Part shown: positions 9,628-21,485 of the stretch, in pieces
Numbering within the stretch: the first letter of the stretch is position 1
Layout of the letters: each line of letters begins with the position of its first letter
Translations under genes and position numbers: made by a program
Notes under the pieces: generated by a model
What the model saw: only the letters and a program-made list of their open reading frames with translations
Told to the model about the DNA's origin: nothing
The model's database searches: none
Source of the DNA: Catenaria anguillulae PL171
Taxonomy: Eukaryota > Blastocladiomycota > Blastocladiomycetes > Blastocladiales > Catenariaceae
Reading direction: 5' to 3'
Assembly: GCA_002102555.1 (NCBI GenBank)
Contig: MCFL01000052.1
Coordinates: forward strand, 62,001-126,000
DNA length: 64,000 nucleotides

Positions 9628-12380
9628 GGCTGTGCTTTCATGTTGGTGTATTTCTTTGTTCATATTTGTTCTCTTTCCTCTGTGCGCTGATTGACAGCCA
9701 GAGGCGCTCCCCGTCCTTGCCTGGCCATTTGCAATTCTGTTGTCATGTACACTTGATTTTTCCATTCTGCTCTTCTGACTTGCAGCGGCAGAAGTGAATA
9801 CTGCGTTGCAACCCATATCTAGCCCAGAATGAAATCCAACACGGGCAGTTGACGACCCGATCGGCCTGAAGAGTTCTCTTGCTGCCGTCCAGGCCACTGA
9901 TCAAGATCGTTTGGCAACAGGGCAAAAGAGACGGTACCGTAACTACAGTCACTATCCCTTCTGCCCGCCTTGTGCATTCTCTCTGCACTTGGCTGTCATT
10001 CAGCCGCTCGAAAAGGCTCTGGCATCGACCAGGGACCCTGAGGCACGTCACTGTAGCTGCCGTCGCGCCGCCGCTTCCCCTCGCATCGTTCGGTGTCTGA
10101 CATGTCCGCTGTGTAAACGTACGTGGCCCGGCCTTTTTTCCAATCATCTCATCATGCTCTCACTAAGGACCATCTTGACTTTAGCCGCTGGGCAGATCTG
10201 CCGACATCTCTGTGAGGGGGAGGCTCCCCGCCGACGCCCGGGCCAAAGACTTTAATTCTTTGGAATCTGCTGGCCGCCAACTCCCACTTCCCTGTCCGAC
10301 TTTTTACTCCTCCTCCTCTCTGCCTCAATCGCGCCGTCTGCCGCCCGCGCGGTTGTCCCGCCGGGACAAGGCCCTAGTTGATCACCGACTCCAGCTACGG
10401 TTGCCAACTTCCACCAAGACTGTGGAAGTTGGCCCCTCGCCCCTCGAAAGTCGCCATTGACCCGCACATGTTCTTGGCGAGGTATGGATGCGCCCAAATC
10501 TCGCTCAACCGCGAATGCGTTCTCGAAGCGATTGAACACCTCCATCAACTGGGCAAGGGATCAAGAAGGTCGACTCGGTCATCTCATCATCGAGCGCAAG
10601 TCAAGTTTCGCCGTCCATTCAAAATCCCACTCAAGCACGCCCTTCGAGGGGACGGGCAGAGTATGAACGATGAATCGGGGATCCTGAGGGTTTGAGTAGC
10701 AGGCGGAGGAAGAGGCCGGGCAATATGTATCTCGCAACCTGCCGCCGCGTCCGCCAGCACACAGTACTCGCAATATCACAATTGGCTCAACAGATTCCTG
10801 TGCTCTTAGTCATTCAAGATTTTCTGTCGATTCACCCATTTCACAAAATCCTTACAACACCAACAACCTGTACTCTTATCTGTACAAAATCACTGCCTGG
10901 ATCGTTCTCGACAACGATGACATTGTCCCTGTGTCACTGCATCTTCTCTCATCTCTATCTGTTCCCCTGGGCATGTCCCGCCTCCCGGGAAAACGAATTC
11001 TTGTTCTGGGATGGCACTCATGGCATCCTCGCTGACAAAAATTCGAGCCCAATTGCGTACGCCCCGGCCCATTCGACAAAACGTCCCTGAGCGTGGTCGG
11101 TGTTTGCCACCTGCGACCAGCAACAACAGCAGGTCCAAGCCTCTGACACAAACAAGGTCTCGTTTGCCTCGTATGTACATGACTGGCGTGGATTTCGGCG
11201 GCGACTTCCAAACTGGTGACTTGCACTTCAATCACGTTGGAATGCCGGCTAGTACGTCTATGTTTGCTTCTGTTCTAGGCTCAGTCATGCCCTGTTTCCA
11301 TGCTGACGCATGTTTGAGCGTGTTCCTTGTCGTTCCCTGTCCTGTACAGCTTCTCCTCCAGGAAACCTGCTGTGAAACGGCGCGTCCTGGATGCACGCTA
11401 AGCACCAGTATTGCTGTGCTGGCGCAGTGAGCGCCATCGATTACGATGGCGAGTCTGTGTTATCGTTGGCACATGCGTGCTTCCAGGCTTCCGATGCGGT
11501 TGGCCACATTTCTTCTGCCCCTGTTCCTTCCTCTTCTTCAGCTGTTTCTGCTTCCGTTGACCATGAGGATGATGACGACGACCATGACGTGCCTCCAAGG
11601 AAGCTGCATCGCAATGTTTGATTTTTCCTCGTCCATACGTATAGATTTTTCTTCTCGACACACTTCCTTGCCGGTCAGACTTGCGTGTGCCTTTTGTTGT
11701 TGCTTGGATGGCGTTTCCGACAACAGGCCTGAGGAACAGCGCAAATGAACTTCCAGTGCGTGCATCAGGCAGGCCAACTGGGCCAGAGTTCCATCATCAA
11801 TCCAGTACGGTCAGTTCATAATATAGATCGGCGGTCAGTACATATTGAAATTGAAATGACTGAGCTGACCGAAATGAGGGTGGCTGCACAGCAACTTGCA
11901 CCTATGCGACATGAAATAAACCCAGGGCAACGTACTGCCTGGCACTGCTCCTGAATCCTGTGACCAACTGATCCAAATTCCCGTGCGCCAATGTTGGGGT
12001 CGAGCCCTCTCCGTATCTCAACATGTAGACAGCACTCCTCGACGTGTTCTATCGCAGGTCGACATCACATGGTACATGGTCCGTTTAGCTTCTTCACTCC
12101 CATAACTTCAACCAACCATGACTCTGACTTCACACTTCCGTCCACCTAGTCCGTCCAAGTCTTCAAGAACCTTCACAGAATGCTCGAGTTGATGGGCATT
12201 GAAGGCCTACCCTGCGTCTCCAAGTTTCTCAAGCGGAATGTTTTTGTCGAACAAATGCCGGTTGATGTGCCTTTGTCCGTGGTATGCAACAATTTCCCAA
12301 GACCCATCCACGAGTCGCTCAACTGACCACTTTTTCGCTGCATTTCCGTAGTACACGTTTCAAGTCGGCAACAAAACAGA
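9628..12380. other. Decayed or unassigned region before the piggyBac remnant
   Basis: No long intact ORF with recognisable content is present. A few stretches look coding on the plus strand. An ATG near 10100 is followed by a GT-AG interval ending at about 10183 (ttgactttag). An ORF at 11391-11621 ends in an acidic tail (EDDDDDHDVPP). A stretch near 12165-12290 contains LELMGIEGLPCVSKFL. These pieces lie in different frames. The region may be eroded 5' sequence of the mobile element or a dead host gene; I cannot assign it. Confidence 0.3.
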
Positions 12381-12381
12381 A

Positions 12382-13002
12382 GTGCTCCACCTCCCAACTA
12401 TTCCCGCCCTTGTCCGAATCCTCTTTCCCAATCCACTGTTCGCACAGCATCTGATTCGCTACCCGCGCGCAGTTGCACATGACGCACCGATTCGCCACGT
12501 CATGGAAGCCGAGCGCGTTCGTGATTCGCCCATGTTTTCGACACCGATGGCGCAAGTTCCAGGCCAAGATGGCCAGCCGCATGTGACTGTTTTTGCTCAT
12601 GATTTCGTGCGCACTCACCACGGCGACGCTCCCTTTGCAAAAGTCAAGTCGCTTTACTTTCAGCGCGAAGACCCGATTGACCAAGACGCACCAATTGACC
12701 GCCAACGTGGCTCCGCACACCGAAATCGAACCTGCTGCCGCCCCCGGCGATGCCGCTGGCCCGCTGCAGGGCGCATTGTTGCCCATCTCGTGTACAATGG
12801 TGACGACGTGACACTTTCCATCACCAGCGTCACGCACTACGTTCCTCACGACCAAGTACGCATTGCGGCTGTTGCGGTGCTTCCGAATGCCAACATACTT
12901 GGCCCATTGCGCGCGCACCAAGGGGCGCCTGCAGGACAAGTCGCGGTCGGTAATTTGCCCGATTGGCGACGGCTCGAGGTGGATGTGATCGTCAACACCT
13001 AG
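12382..13002 (+). other. ORF of unknown nature, open on both strands
   Basis: A 206-codon plus-strand frame and a 206-codon minus-strand frame (12319-12939) overlap almost completely. The plus frame continues, after one TAG at 13000-13002, into a stretch (GDDFGRRTRSFVPNYKWEMSF) that sits where piggyBac transposases have the segment before their first catalytic Asp. The plus frame may therefore be the degenerate upstream part of the transposase. The minus frame has a Cys-rich tail (RCVMCNCARV) that I could not place. Confidence 0.3.
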
Positions 13003-13958
13003 GATTCTTTTCGTGCCCGGGCTGGCGTGCGGCGTGTTGTATCACTGCCAATAAGTTTGTTTGGTGATGATTTCGGCCGCCGCACTCGGTCTTTTGTACC
13101 AAATTACAAGTGGGAAATGTCATTCGGTATGGAACACTGTTTCTTTTCCCGCGATGCATTCGCTATTGCTGTCTCTGATTCTCTCCACTCATAGCCATGC
13201 CCGCGAAGCCAACCAAGTGGGGCATCAAGCTGTGGGCGCTCGCGGATCCAAGAACGGGCTACCTGTATCACGCACAGGTGTACACTGGCAAGGATTCAGC
13301 GACGGACGAGTGGAATTCGTGCTTGGGTGATGGCGCAATCATGACCATGTTGGAACAAGCAAACCTTCTCGGCAAAGGGCACACGATGACGGCCGACCAT
13401 TTTTTCTCCTCGCCATGTTTGGTTTATCAGCCGCTTGATAAATGTACACACTTTGTCGGTATTTCGCGCACGAACCGTGTTGGTTTTCCACTCAGCAAGG
13501 TCGAGATGTCCAAGGAGCAGAGCCGAGGCGAGTACCGTTCTGCACAAGTCGATGTCCCTCGCTCTGACGGGAATGTTGGCCGTATGTGAGCTTTTGGGTA
13601 GCTCGACAGCCAAGCTGTGTATGTGTTTTCCAGCAAGCATCCTGCTGACGAGGTCGACTCAGTGCTACGGTGGGTCAGCACTGAAGGTGGCCGTGTACCA
13701 GTGGCCGCACCACCGGTCATTACCGATTACAATGCCAACATGGGGGGCGTCGACTTGACCGATCAACTACGCACGTCCGCATGGCGGCATTTCCCGTCAG
13801 TCAAGTGGTGGAAGAGTGTGTTCCATTTTTGTATCAAGCAAACGTGCACCAACGCCTTCGTCATTTATTACCAGTTGGCCAAGCAGCTCAACATCAAGCA
13901 ACCAAACAAGCGAAGACAGTTTCGTGGCTGCCTCAGTCAATGCACCCGAGCAGCCTGA
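13003..13958 (+). pseudogene. Degenerate piggyBac-family (DDE_Tnp_1_7) transposase
   Basis: The block starting MPAKPTKWGIKLWALAD at 13197 and the block TDYNANMGGVDLTDQL at 13725-13763 are hallmark piggyBac segments. TADHFFSSP carries the second catalytic Asp and TDYNANMGG the third. The segment just upstream that should carry the first Asp (D-E-x-M-x-x-x-G-R) is absent; sequence resembling a 70-bp intron occupies the place. Within the frame linking the two blocks there are two stops, TGA at 13587-13589 and TAG at 13599-13601. Each sits where family members usually have a residue such as Trp, and each could arise by one G-to-A change. The copy is therefore inactive. Terminal inverted repeats and TTAA target sites were not identified. 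Confidence 0.85.
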
Positions 13959-14858
13959 GCCTCCCTCGACCAGGCCATCGGCCACCCGTGATGTCACGCA
14001 CACCTTGGCTGGTTGTCGTGCCGCGCTGCTGCGTTGCGACACTCGGTAAAACGTGGGAAGTGTTTGCCCCTAACCCATTCCCTGTCCCTGAGCTAGATTA
14101 TCCCCACTGACCTTCTGGCACTGCCGGGGGTCTGTGCCCTGGGCCAGCCACAGCCGCAAGGCCAAGGGCGCGTTTGGCAAATCCGCGTAAATGTCATGTT
14201 TTGTTTTCCCCATTTCTTTTTTTTGTCAATGTTGCCTTCCTTCGCTGGTCGAGCTGGCTACTTCCGGTTTTGCCATAATGTGTATTGCATTGTATTTCAC
14301 CTTCAATTTTTAAGTACATGTGCCAAGTTTGTGTCCGTTGCGCTGGGGATGAACCCTCGCGAATATTTGAGTCAAGGAACGCAGTTGACGATGATTACCC
14401 AATATTTCATAGCTGTCGCGGCAAAACGTAAATCTTGAGTTTGAATAGAATGCCAACTTGAGGGAACGGGGGGAAAGCGTTTGCTTGTACTTACGATCGT
14501 ATCAGCGCTGTTCGAGATATACCTACTGGGATCATACAACAGCGGGTGCAGTGCCGTGCCATGGTGGGAATGCTGGAAATGACTCAAAAACCCAAGTGGC
14601 CGTTCCTGCAACGATCCACCTTGTGGTAACAAAAACGAAAGACAGTGTGGACTGGTCTAAAACTGCGTCGGAGTGTGTGCAGCATACATAAGTCGGAAAG
14701 GGCCAAGTTGGGATTTGCGGGAATGGAGAGTGGGACAAAATCTTTGACAAGAAGGAACGGCTCGACACGACATGAAACGGCACTGCTGGCTTTGACATAG
14801 TAAAACCACAGAGGGATAAAGGTCGACGATACATATCAGTCCCTCGCTGATGCACAGT
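13959..14858. other. Spacer after the transposase remnant
   Basis: The first 150 bp may include an eroded transposase C-terminus (Cys-containing ORF to 14049). The rest holds only short ORFs on both strands and includes the 3' flank of the minus-strand DUF4050 gene. Confidence 0.3.
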
Positions 14859-15680
14859 TTATCCAGGCAAACTGGACGTAATCCCCTTCCACAGTGCCGA
14901 TAAGCCCAAAAACCCTGCGGCAGGACCATTGGTGACTGCAGGCGGTGTGGTGGACGATGACCGCGACATGGACGGACCCGCGTTGGCTGCGCCACCCAAA
15001 CTCATGGGCGTGATTGACCTTGACCGGTCCTGAGCACGCAATGGCGGACTGGCAGGAGCGCTAACAAAGTTTTTGGGCAACAGACCTAGAGCCAGATGCA
15101 GAAGCAGCACGGATGTCAGGTCGGGTGAAGCATGTCCAGTGGCCAAAGGCCCAATGGAGAGTATCCGGAGGCAAAGGCGCACGCACCATCTTCCTTCCAT
15201 CCTTGGACAATGAGGCTGAAAGCATCCTTGAGGCGCAAGCGTTTACCGGGGGCGAGCAAACGGCATTCGCGGACCATCTTGTGATAGACGACAGGGTACA
15301 GCTCCGGTTTGAGGTCGGTCGGGGCTGCGAGTTGCACAGGCTGTGCGGGACGCTTGGCAAGCCATTGAGCGCGTTGCTGGGTCCAGTGCGAGAGGCCTTG
15401 GAGGTGGGGTGGGATGGGGGAATGCGGTAATGTTTCGGGCTCGGCAGCAGCGGCCGTGGCGAGCGGAGTGGTCGCAGCAGATGTGCAGGAGGCAGAACAA
15501 GTGTCGAGTGAGGTTGCTGCAGGACTGAGAGCGGCGGCGTGAGTGGATGGCGATGCGCTTGCAAGTGTCTTGTGAGGGAAGATGAGCGTGGTGCCAAAGC
15601 AGGAGGACTTGCATGCTGCTGGCCATGGATGGTTTGAGAAGGTGGTGGACTCGCTGTCGATGCCATCATGTGAAGGGAAC
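14859..15680 (-). CDS. DUF4050 / Gag1-like domain protein
   Basis: Two exons are clear on the minus strand: about 15680-15187 and 15085-14859, joined across a 101-bp GTGCGT...CTCTAG intron in phase 1. The junction creates GWKEDGLLP, matching the G-W-x-x-x-G-L-W-P end of fungal DUF4050 domains. Upstream are WTQQRAQWLAK and ELYPVVYHKMVRECRLL, which fit the domain's W-x-x-x-R and L-x-x-x-Y-x-K-L-V-x-x-x-R-x-L pattern. The N-terminal part is Ser/Ala/Thr-rich and disordered, as is the 75-residue tail after the domain (Ser/Pro/Gly-rich, stop at 14859-14861). The start codon is not settled; a 5' exon may exist above 15690. Proteins of this group are common in fungi and poorly characterised. Confidence 0.7.
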
Positions 15681-15690
15681 GCAACAATAA

Positions 15691-16450
15691 CGATGGAGGA
15701 AGGATGGAGCTAAGCGTGGGTGATGAGTGAAAGGATAAAGAGGACGTTGCGTCCGAGTCAGATGCCGGGGTACAAATGGTTCAGCTGCGATTGCATGGCG
15801 ACTCTACATACATGGTGTGTTGAGAGCAAGACGTAAGACTTCTCAATGCCGTGAAAATTGCTCACTGTTGGTTTCGTTTCGATTCATTTTTGCGATGGAA
15901 TTGGAATGGCGCATTGGTGACATCGGAGGCCCTCAGCTGTGACGGAAATGATCGCCAATGAAAGAAAAAAAAGCATACTACTGACTTGGATTAAATTAAT
16001 GATGTCCCCATTCCCATTCCCATTCTCGTTGCAATTGTGCTGCCCAAACTCATGAAATCACCTTGTAATTGATAATTGCACCCTTCAAGTGTTTCCCTCA
16101 TTGTTGCCCTTGATCCTCTCTGTCGTGCAACCCACCGTCACCGACGCGAACCCAACCCACTTGAACCCTGAACCCTGAACTGAACCGGAGTAGCATTACG
16201 CATACGCGGCCATGGCCCACCCGCTCACTCGCTCGGCACTTCTCGCTGTACATCTGCACACAATGTCGCTGAGCTGTCGCCACCGGCGCGGGCACGGACA
16301 CGGACACGGACACGCAAGCTCATCTGAACCAAGCTCATCACCTGCATAGGCAAAACCAGCCCGCTCAAGCGCATCGTGCACCACCCAAAGAGACCGCGAG
16401 CGTATCCACATCTCCATCAGCACTCGACACTCAACCCGACCCAACGCACC
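15691..16450. promoter_or_regulatory. Divergent intergenic region with small tandem repeats (DUF4050 gene / ATG9)
   Basis: This separates two genes transcribed away from each other. It contains a CCCATT repeat (about 16006-16028) and a GGACAC repeat (about 16291-16314). The right-hand 200 bp may encode part of the ATG9 N-terminus, because Atg9 proteins usually have a longer leader than the ATG at 16451 gives. Confidence 0.4.
16291..16314. repeat. Short GGACAC tandem repeat
   Basis: About four copies of a hexamer lie just upstream of ATG9. Confidence 0.65.
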
Positions 16451-19334
16451 ATGGGCGACCACGAACGTGCCTTGCCTCCTCTGGCTACAGGCAGAATCCC
16501 TTGACCAGTTTTACACGTCCGTGTACAATTATTTTTACGGCCGTGGCGCCGCATGCATTTCTCTCAACCGCTCGCCATGCTGCCTTCGCGTCGCAATCTC
16601 CACTTCGCTGCTCGTCTTTCTCTCCTCGTGCATCGACTACTCCAAGCTGCATCATCTCACCGGCCCAACGCCGTTGGCCACCGTCATCGACCCGGTTTGC
16701 CCGCGTATCCACCCGCTCATGCGCCGTCCTGTTGCTGGCAACAATGGCATGGGGGTGGGCTGTACTGCAGCTATGGCGCGACCAAGTCGCGTTGCGCAAG
16801 ATGAAGGATTTTCTTTACCCACGTGCTTGAAATCCCCGATGTACGCTCGCTCATGTTCGTGTGGTCATCTAATTACATTCATTACATTGCATATTCATCG
16901 CCATTTTCACACTATGTAGTCTGATATTCAAACCGCGTCCTGGTCCACCATCCTTTCTCGCCTCGAACAAGTCGCATCCACCACCCGCACCCAAGCCATA
17001 CCTCCTACCCGCTCCGCCTTCGCCCGACGCCACGCCTGACAACCCTGACCATCAATCACCACCACTGGCTGCTCCATGGTCGAAATCGTTGCACGCATCA
17101 TGCGCCGCGAAAACTACCTGATAGCCCTCTTCTCCACACCCGGCTGCTCTCACTCCGTGTGCCTGTCCAATCATTGGCCCGGCCCTGTCACCGTGCCTGA
17201 CGCGTGCACTGCAATGGACCATTGAGCAATGTGTCCTTGGCGTGCTTTTTGCCGATGCACGCCTGTGGACGGTCGCTCACAAGGGTCGGGCCAAGCCAGA
17301 AAACGCGTGCACCGTGCCGTTGCGGAGAAGCTCAGGCACACGTTTCGTGATTGCTGCCGTGGCAAGCGCCGTCTTGGGCCCTTTGTCTCGTGGGCATGGC
17401 CGTTTATATGTTTTTCCGCTACGGCGACGTACGTCCGATTTTTCGCTATTTGTTGCCTTGTGCTCTCAACTGACACCCCAACATTATGCCTCGTTCACGT
17501 TCAACTTCACACAGGAATACTACCGCAACCCGTCCCCACTTGATCACGCACATTCACCCCCGCTCTTTGCCTGCAATCGCGCGAGCTCAACGAAATGCCG
17601 CACGAGCACGAACGCCCGGCTTGCCCGTGCGCTGGTCCCAGCCAACAAGTACCTCAACGCGTTCCCAACCACGAAAACCGCCATCTTAATACGCCTCGTG
17701 GCATTCCACTCTGGGCGCCCTGGCCTCGGTGCTGCTGGCCATGTCACTCGTGTTTCCAGACACGCTATTGAACCTCGAACTGACACCCGAGCGTACGCCC
17801 GTGTACTACTTGACCTTGCTGGGCGCCGCATTGGCGGTTGTTCGGGGCATGCGCGGCGCGGATCCTAGGGTGCATGCCGATGGGTTGGGTGCTGGGGCTG
17901 ACGAGGCAGGAGCCGTGGCGGCGGGCCCGACGAGCACATGCACGAGCTCGTCAAGTACACGCATGTCTGTCCGCGGCGGTGGGCAGTCTGGGGGTATCCT
18001 CGGATCGCACCAGGCAGGAAGTGGCCGGCATGGTGGTGCCAAGGGCCATGGTCTATGTCAATGAGGTGGTCGGCATGTTGGTTGCGCCGCTCGTGTTGGG
18101 AGTGGCGGTGAGGAGTAGGGCGGATGAGATTGTGAGCTTTGTCATGGACAGAACAGTCGTGGTGCCCGGGCTCGGGTGTGTCTATGCTGGGGCACTGTTT
18201 GATGGACGTTATGCCGACGCGGGGCAAACTCCACGACGATGAGGAGGACGAAAGCGGGGAGGCGGTGTTGTGGACGTGAGTGACGACGAGGGCGGGTTGT
18301 TGGGAAAGCGAACAAGGCAGTGACGAACGGCCGACGAGGAGGGCCGCATGGGATGCTGTGGCACATCAAAAAATGACCACGTCCGTGATCCAGTTTCAGG
18401 AAAAATCACCCGAGCTGGCGTCCACCCGCCGAAGTCGTTGACCGACTGGATCGCGTCGAGGCCGCATTTCACTCGCACCGCGCCGACGTGTCTCCGGCGC
18501 AGCCGCCAACGCAAATGTCTCGGTCGCGGTTCTTGGATTCCGCGGAGCCGCGTCCGCCGCCTCCTCCCATCCACGTGTCGATTTACGAGTCCATTATGCT
18601 GTCGCCTGCGGTCCGGGCCGAGGCCGCAGCACGGTCGCGCGTCACGAGTCCAGTCCGTGAACCAACCCCTCACACACATCTCGCACCCTCGTCAGCCTCA
18701 TCTGCCCCTCATCCACCGACTGATCTTTTGGATCTCGGCCCAATTCAACCCAACACCTCACTCCACCCGGCACTCGCGCCGCGCGGGTTTGTTGCGCCAG
18801 CCACTGCTCCACCGGTCCCATCGCTTCGATCGCACCAACATGTCGCATCGCCTTCCACGCCGCCCTCATCCGCAACCTCGGACGGCGCCTTTGTTTCGCC
18901 GCCACCCGTGTCCGCCGCACCCATTGCAATCCTGGGTCCACGTTCACCGCCACCCGTGATCGGATCGCCAAGGAGAAGCTATACCGGGGGTACATCGCTC
19001 TTGTCTGCGCAGCTGCAACGGAGCGGTTCGGTTGCATCTGCAAGTGCCCTGCCAACCGCAGTGGCGGAACCTGCCCCGACGCCGGGAATGATGGCGTCAT
19101 TTGGGGTTGGGTCGACGGCCGTCACGTCCGAGGATATGGCAAGGATGGTGCATCAGGTACGATGTGACATCATTGGTGATGCTCGACTGAAAAGCTGACT
19201 ATTCTTTTCTCGCCTAGTTTTACGTCGACGACGACCATGCGGACTTTCCGCCGCGGGATCCGACAACGACAGGTGCGCCAAGTGGGTGGGGCTCGGCGGC
19301 AGGTGGAGGGCAGGGCCGGGCTTCCGGCACGTGA
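16451..19334 (+). CDS. ATG9: Autophagy lipid scramblase Atg9, interrupted by apparent single-base indels
   Basis: Successive frames give ordered Atg9 blocks: ESLDQFYTSVYNYFYGRG, LLLATMAWGWAVLQLW, HVLEIPD then DIQTASWSTIL, IVARIMRRENYLIALF, LTRALQWTIEQCVLGVLF, VGMAVYMFFRYGD joined across an intron to EYYRNPSPL, ANKYLNAFPTTKTAILIRLVAF, LVFPDTLLNLELTPERTPVYY, ELVKYTHVCPRRW, NEVVGMLVAPLVLGVAV, VIQFQEKSPEW, and a low-complexity tail ending at 19332-19334. Atg9 is the transmembrane scramblase of autophagosome precursors. At least eight frame changes are needed beyond normal introns (clear ones: GTACGC at about 16850, GTACGT at about 17427, GTACGA at about 19157). Several fall at homopolymers, and the correct-frame blocks lack scattered nonsense changes, so sequencing error is more likely than pseudogenisation. 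The exact start is uncertain. Confidence 0.85.
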
Positions 19335-19783
19335 GAACCTTGTACATGCTTGTTTCTTGTCACATTCCCTCAGTCGTTCTTGCTTTTGTCTCTTGACCAT
19401 CTCATCCATATCCCGTGTTCCAAACAGTCTGCTGCTCCTTTGTCGCGAACGCAGGCACATCCATTGTGTAGCGTCTGCTCGTGCATCTGTACATACATCA
19501 TTTTCCCAGTCGTTTTGACTGTTGCACTGTTCAGCTCAGTCCGAGTCGCCTCCCTGTGTTCAGACTGCATCGTTCCACATAACTTTTCTGCATGTGCACC
19601 GACCGACGTCGCAATCATCAGGTCTTCGATGGCCAGGGCCAGGGACGGCGAACACCAGGCACTCCCAGATATTGATGACTGAGCGTTATTGATGCGAGTA
19701 GTGTTGATGTATGTATTTGCTTATGAATTTACAGTGACCATCTCTGTGGCAGCGAAGTTCTTGAGCGACAGCAACCAAAATCT
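19335..19783. other. Convergent spacer between ATG9 and the NmrA-like gene
   Basis: This holds the 3' flanks of two converging genes. No gene is seen. Confidence 0.4.
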
Positions 19784-20686
19784 TTACTGCTGCGATACAA
19801 CCTGAGCAACAATGTCCTTGAGCGACCGCTGCTTGAGGCCAAACTCGGCCGAATGATCCTTACCCGCAACCCAGTATGACGCCTCGGTTCCCGAAAAGAT
19901 GGCCGCCTTGATCAAGTAAATGACACCAATGTGCGACGGGTCAGACAACTTGGCAAATCCTTCTTGCTTGACTTGCTCAAGCGGTGTGTGCGACACAGTC
20001 CAAGCACCAGTATCACCACCGACTTGCCGCTGCAACTCGGCCAGCAGCTCGTTTTGCGTGAACGTGGTGTCGGAAACGGCAATACGCCGGTTCACGGCCT
20101 TGTCTGGGTGCTGCAGCACGGCCACGACGGCCTTGCCCACGGATGCCAGAGAGGTGCCAGACACGCGAGCGTTTCCATCGTTGATCAAGGACGCAGACTT
20201 GTTCTTGATGTCAATGCCAAGGAATCCGTTGGCCAAGCCCCAGTCGAGGAATGGGCCAGTGGCGATGACGGCATAGGGCACCTTGGCCTTTTCGAGCTCT
20301 TGGACGAGCTGGACCTTGGCCCCAAACACCTTGACCTCCACGGATGCAGGGTGCAGCGTGTCGACGCCAAACTCGGAGGGCACAAAGAGCTTGATGCCGG
20401 CAGCAGCAGCAGCGGCAACGAGATTCTTTTGGGCATTGTCGAGAGCGGCAGCACCAATGGTGGACACGATCGCGTCTTGGCCTTGGAGTGCTTGGGTCAG
20501 CGAAGCGAGGTTGTCATAGTCCACCTTGACGACGTGGACATCGGACGGGAAGGTGGCAGTCGACGATGCGCGACTGAAGACGGTGATGTTGAACTTTGGC
20601 TCGGCGGCGCGAAGTTGTTCGAGGACGGGGGAGCCAATGTTGCCCGTGGCACCGACGAGGACAATGTTCTTGAGTTGAGCAGTCAT
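19784..20686 (-). CDS. NmrA-like / isoflavone-reductase-like NAD(P)-binding protein
   Basis: An intronless 300-residue ORF starts at the ATG at 20686 (MTAQLKNIVLVGATGNIG). GATGNIG is the glycine-rich Rossmann loop of atypical short-chain dehydrogenases of the NmrA/PCBER/isoflavone reductase group. A strand ending in FSRAS supplies the usual Arg after the second strand, favouring NADPH. FVPSEFGVD matches the F-x-P-S-E-F-G motif shared by this group, and GPFLDWGL lies where substrate-site residues fall. Length agrees with family members (about 290-310). Members reduce aromatic or other small substrates or act as redox sensors; the substrate cannot be read from sequence. The longer frame up to 20824 is probably 5' leader. 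Confidence 0.9.
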   Translation of the reverse strand: MTAQLKNIVLVGATGNIGSPVLEQLRAAEPKFNITVFSRASSTATFPSDVHVVKVDYDNLASLTQALQGQDAIVSTIGAAALDNAQKNLVAAAAAAGIKLFVPSEFGVDTLHPASVEVKVFGAKVQLVQELEKAKVPYAVIATGPFLDWGLANGFLGIDIKNKSASLINDGNARVSGTSLASVGKAVVAVLQHPDKAVNRRIAVSDTTFTQNELLAELQRQVGGDTGAWTVSHTPLEQVKQEGFAKLSDPSHIGVIYLIKAAIFSGTEASYWVAGKDHSAEFGLKQRSLKDIVAQVVSQQ

Positions 20687-21485
20687 GTTTGTGGAAAGAG
20701 GAGAGTGTGTGTGTGGGTTTGTTTGGTTAGAAGGAGGCAATGTGTGGGATGGGGTACCTGGTGAGAGATGGATGTCGGCGGGGGAGGCCCAAGTATTTGT
20801 ACCCCTCAAGCACATAGAGGGCATATCTGATTGCCCTTGAACGAGTGGTTCCTTGCCGCTGAAGTTCTCGACTTACCTACTGTGCCAAGTGTGGAGTGAG
20901 AACAAGCTGACGAATGATCACGAACTGCATTCAGTGAGACAAGACCAGTGTTCGAGAGATCGCGTCAGATTTTAGAACGATGACTAACACCTCGCAAAGC
21001 CACCTGGCTGTGAATGGCACGAAGGCAAAGTGCGCAACCTAGAATTAGTACTCTGCGTGTGATACACAACGCCTAATGGCCATGCCATCGCTTGCTGGCC
21101 CCATCACCCAATTGCTTCCATAATCAACTATTCAACTACTAATTGCGTCGCCATCAGATCCCGTTGTCAGGCAATTCGGTCCTTGCTGATGACGGTACTG
21201 TGGCCAGATGCCTGCGTCAGCAAGCATTACTGGACGAATCGCAAGGAGGCGTGGCGACTTTTGAAAATGTAGTTCGGTCATTGTGCCAGTGAGGCATGTG
21301 GAATGCGGTCGACGAACCTCCTAGACGACGATATCTCTCGACCAAGTGAATGGACGTGGAGCGTTATACGCATGCGGTCATTGCGTTGGGCGGCCATGCA
21401 GATCTGGCAAGACAAACTGGCAGCCAATGAGATCTGTCGCCATTCCAAGTGCAAACGCCTGCATGCGATGAAACCAATACAAATC
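20687..21485. promoter_or_regulatory. Divergent intergenic region (NmrA-like / ankyrin-like gene)
   Basis: Opposing genes start on either side. A GT/GA-rich tract lies near 20700-20760. No separate gene is evident. The frame of the ankyrin-like gene is open back to an ATG at 21303, so its leader may be coding. Confidence 0.35.

Noticed and set aside
12319-12939. Cys-rich minus-strand ORF as a second transposase C-terminus
   Set aside because: The Cys spacing does not match the piggyBac C-terminal zinc domain and the strand is opposite to the transposase.
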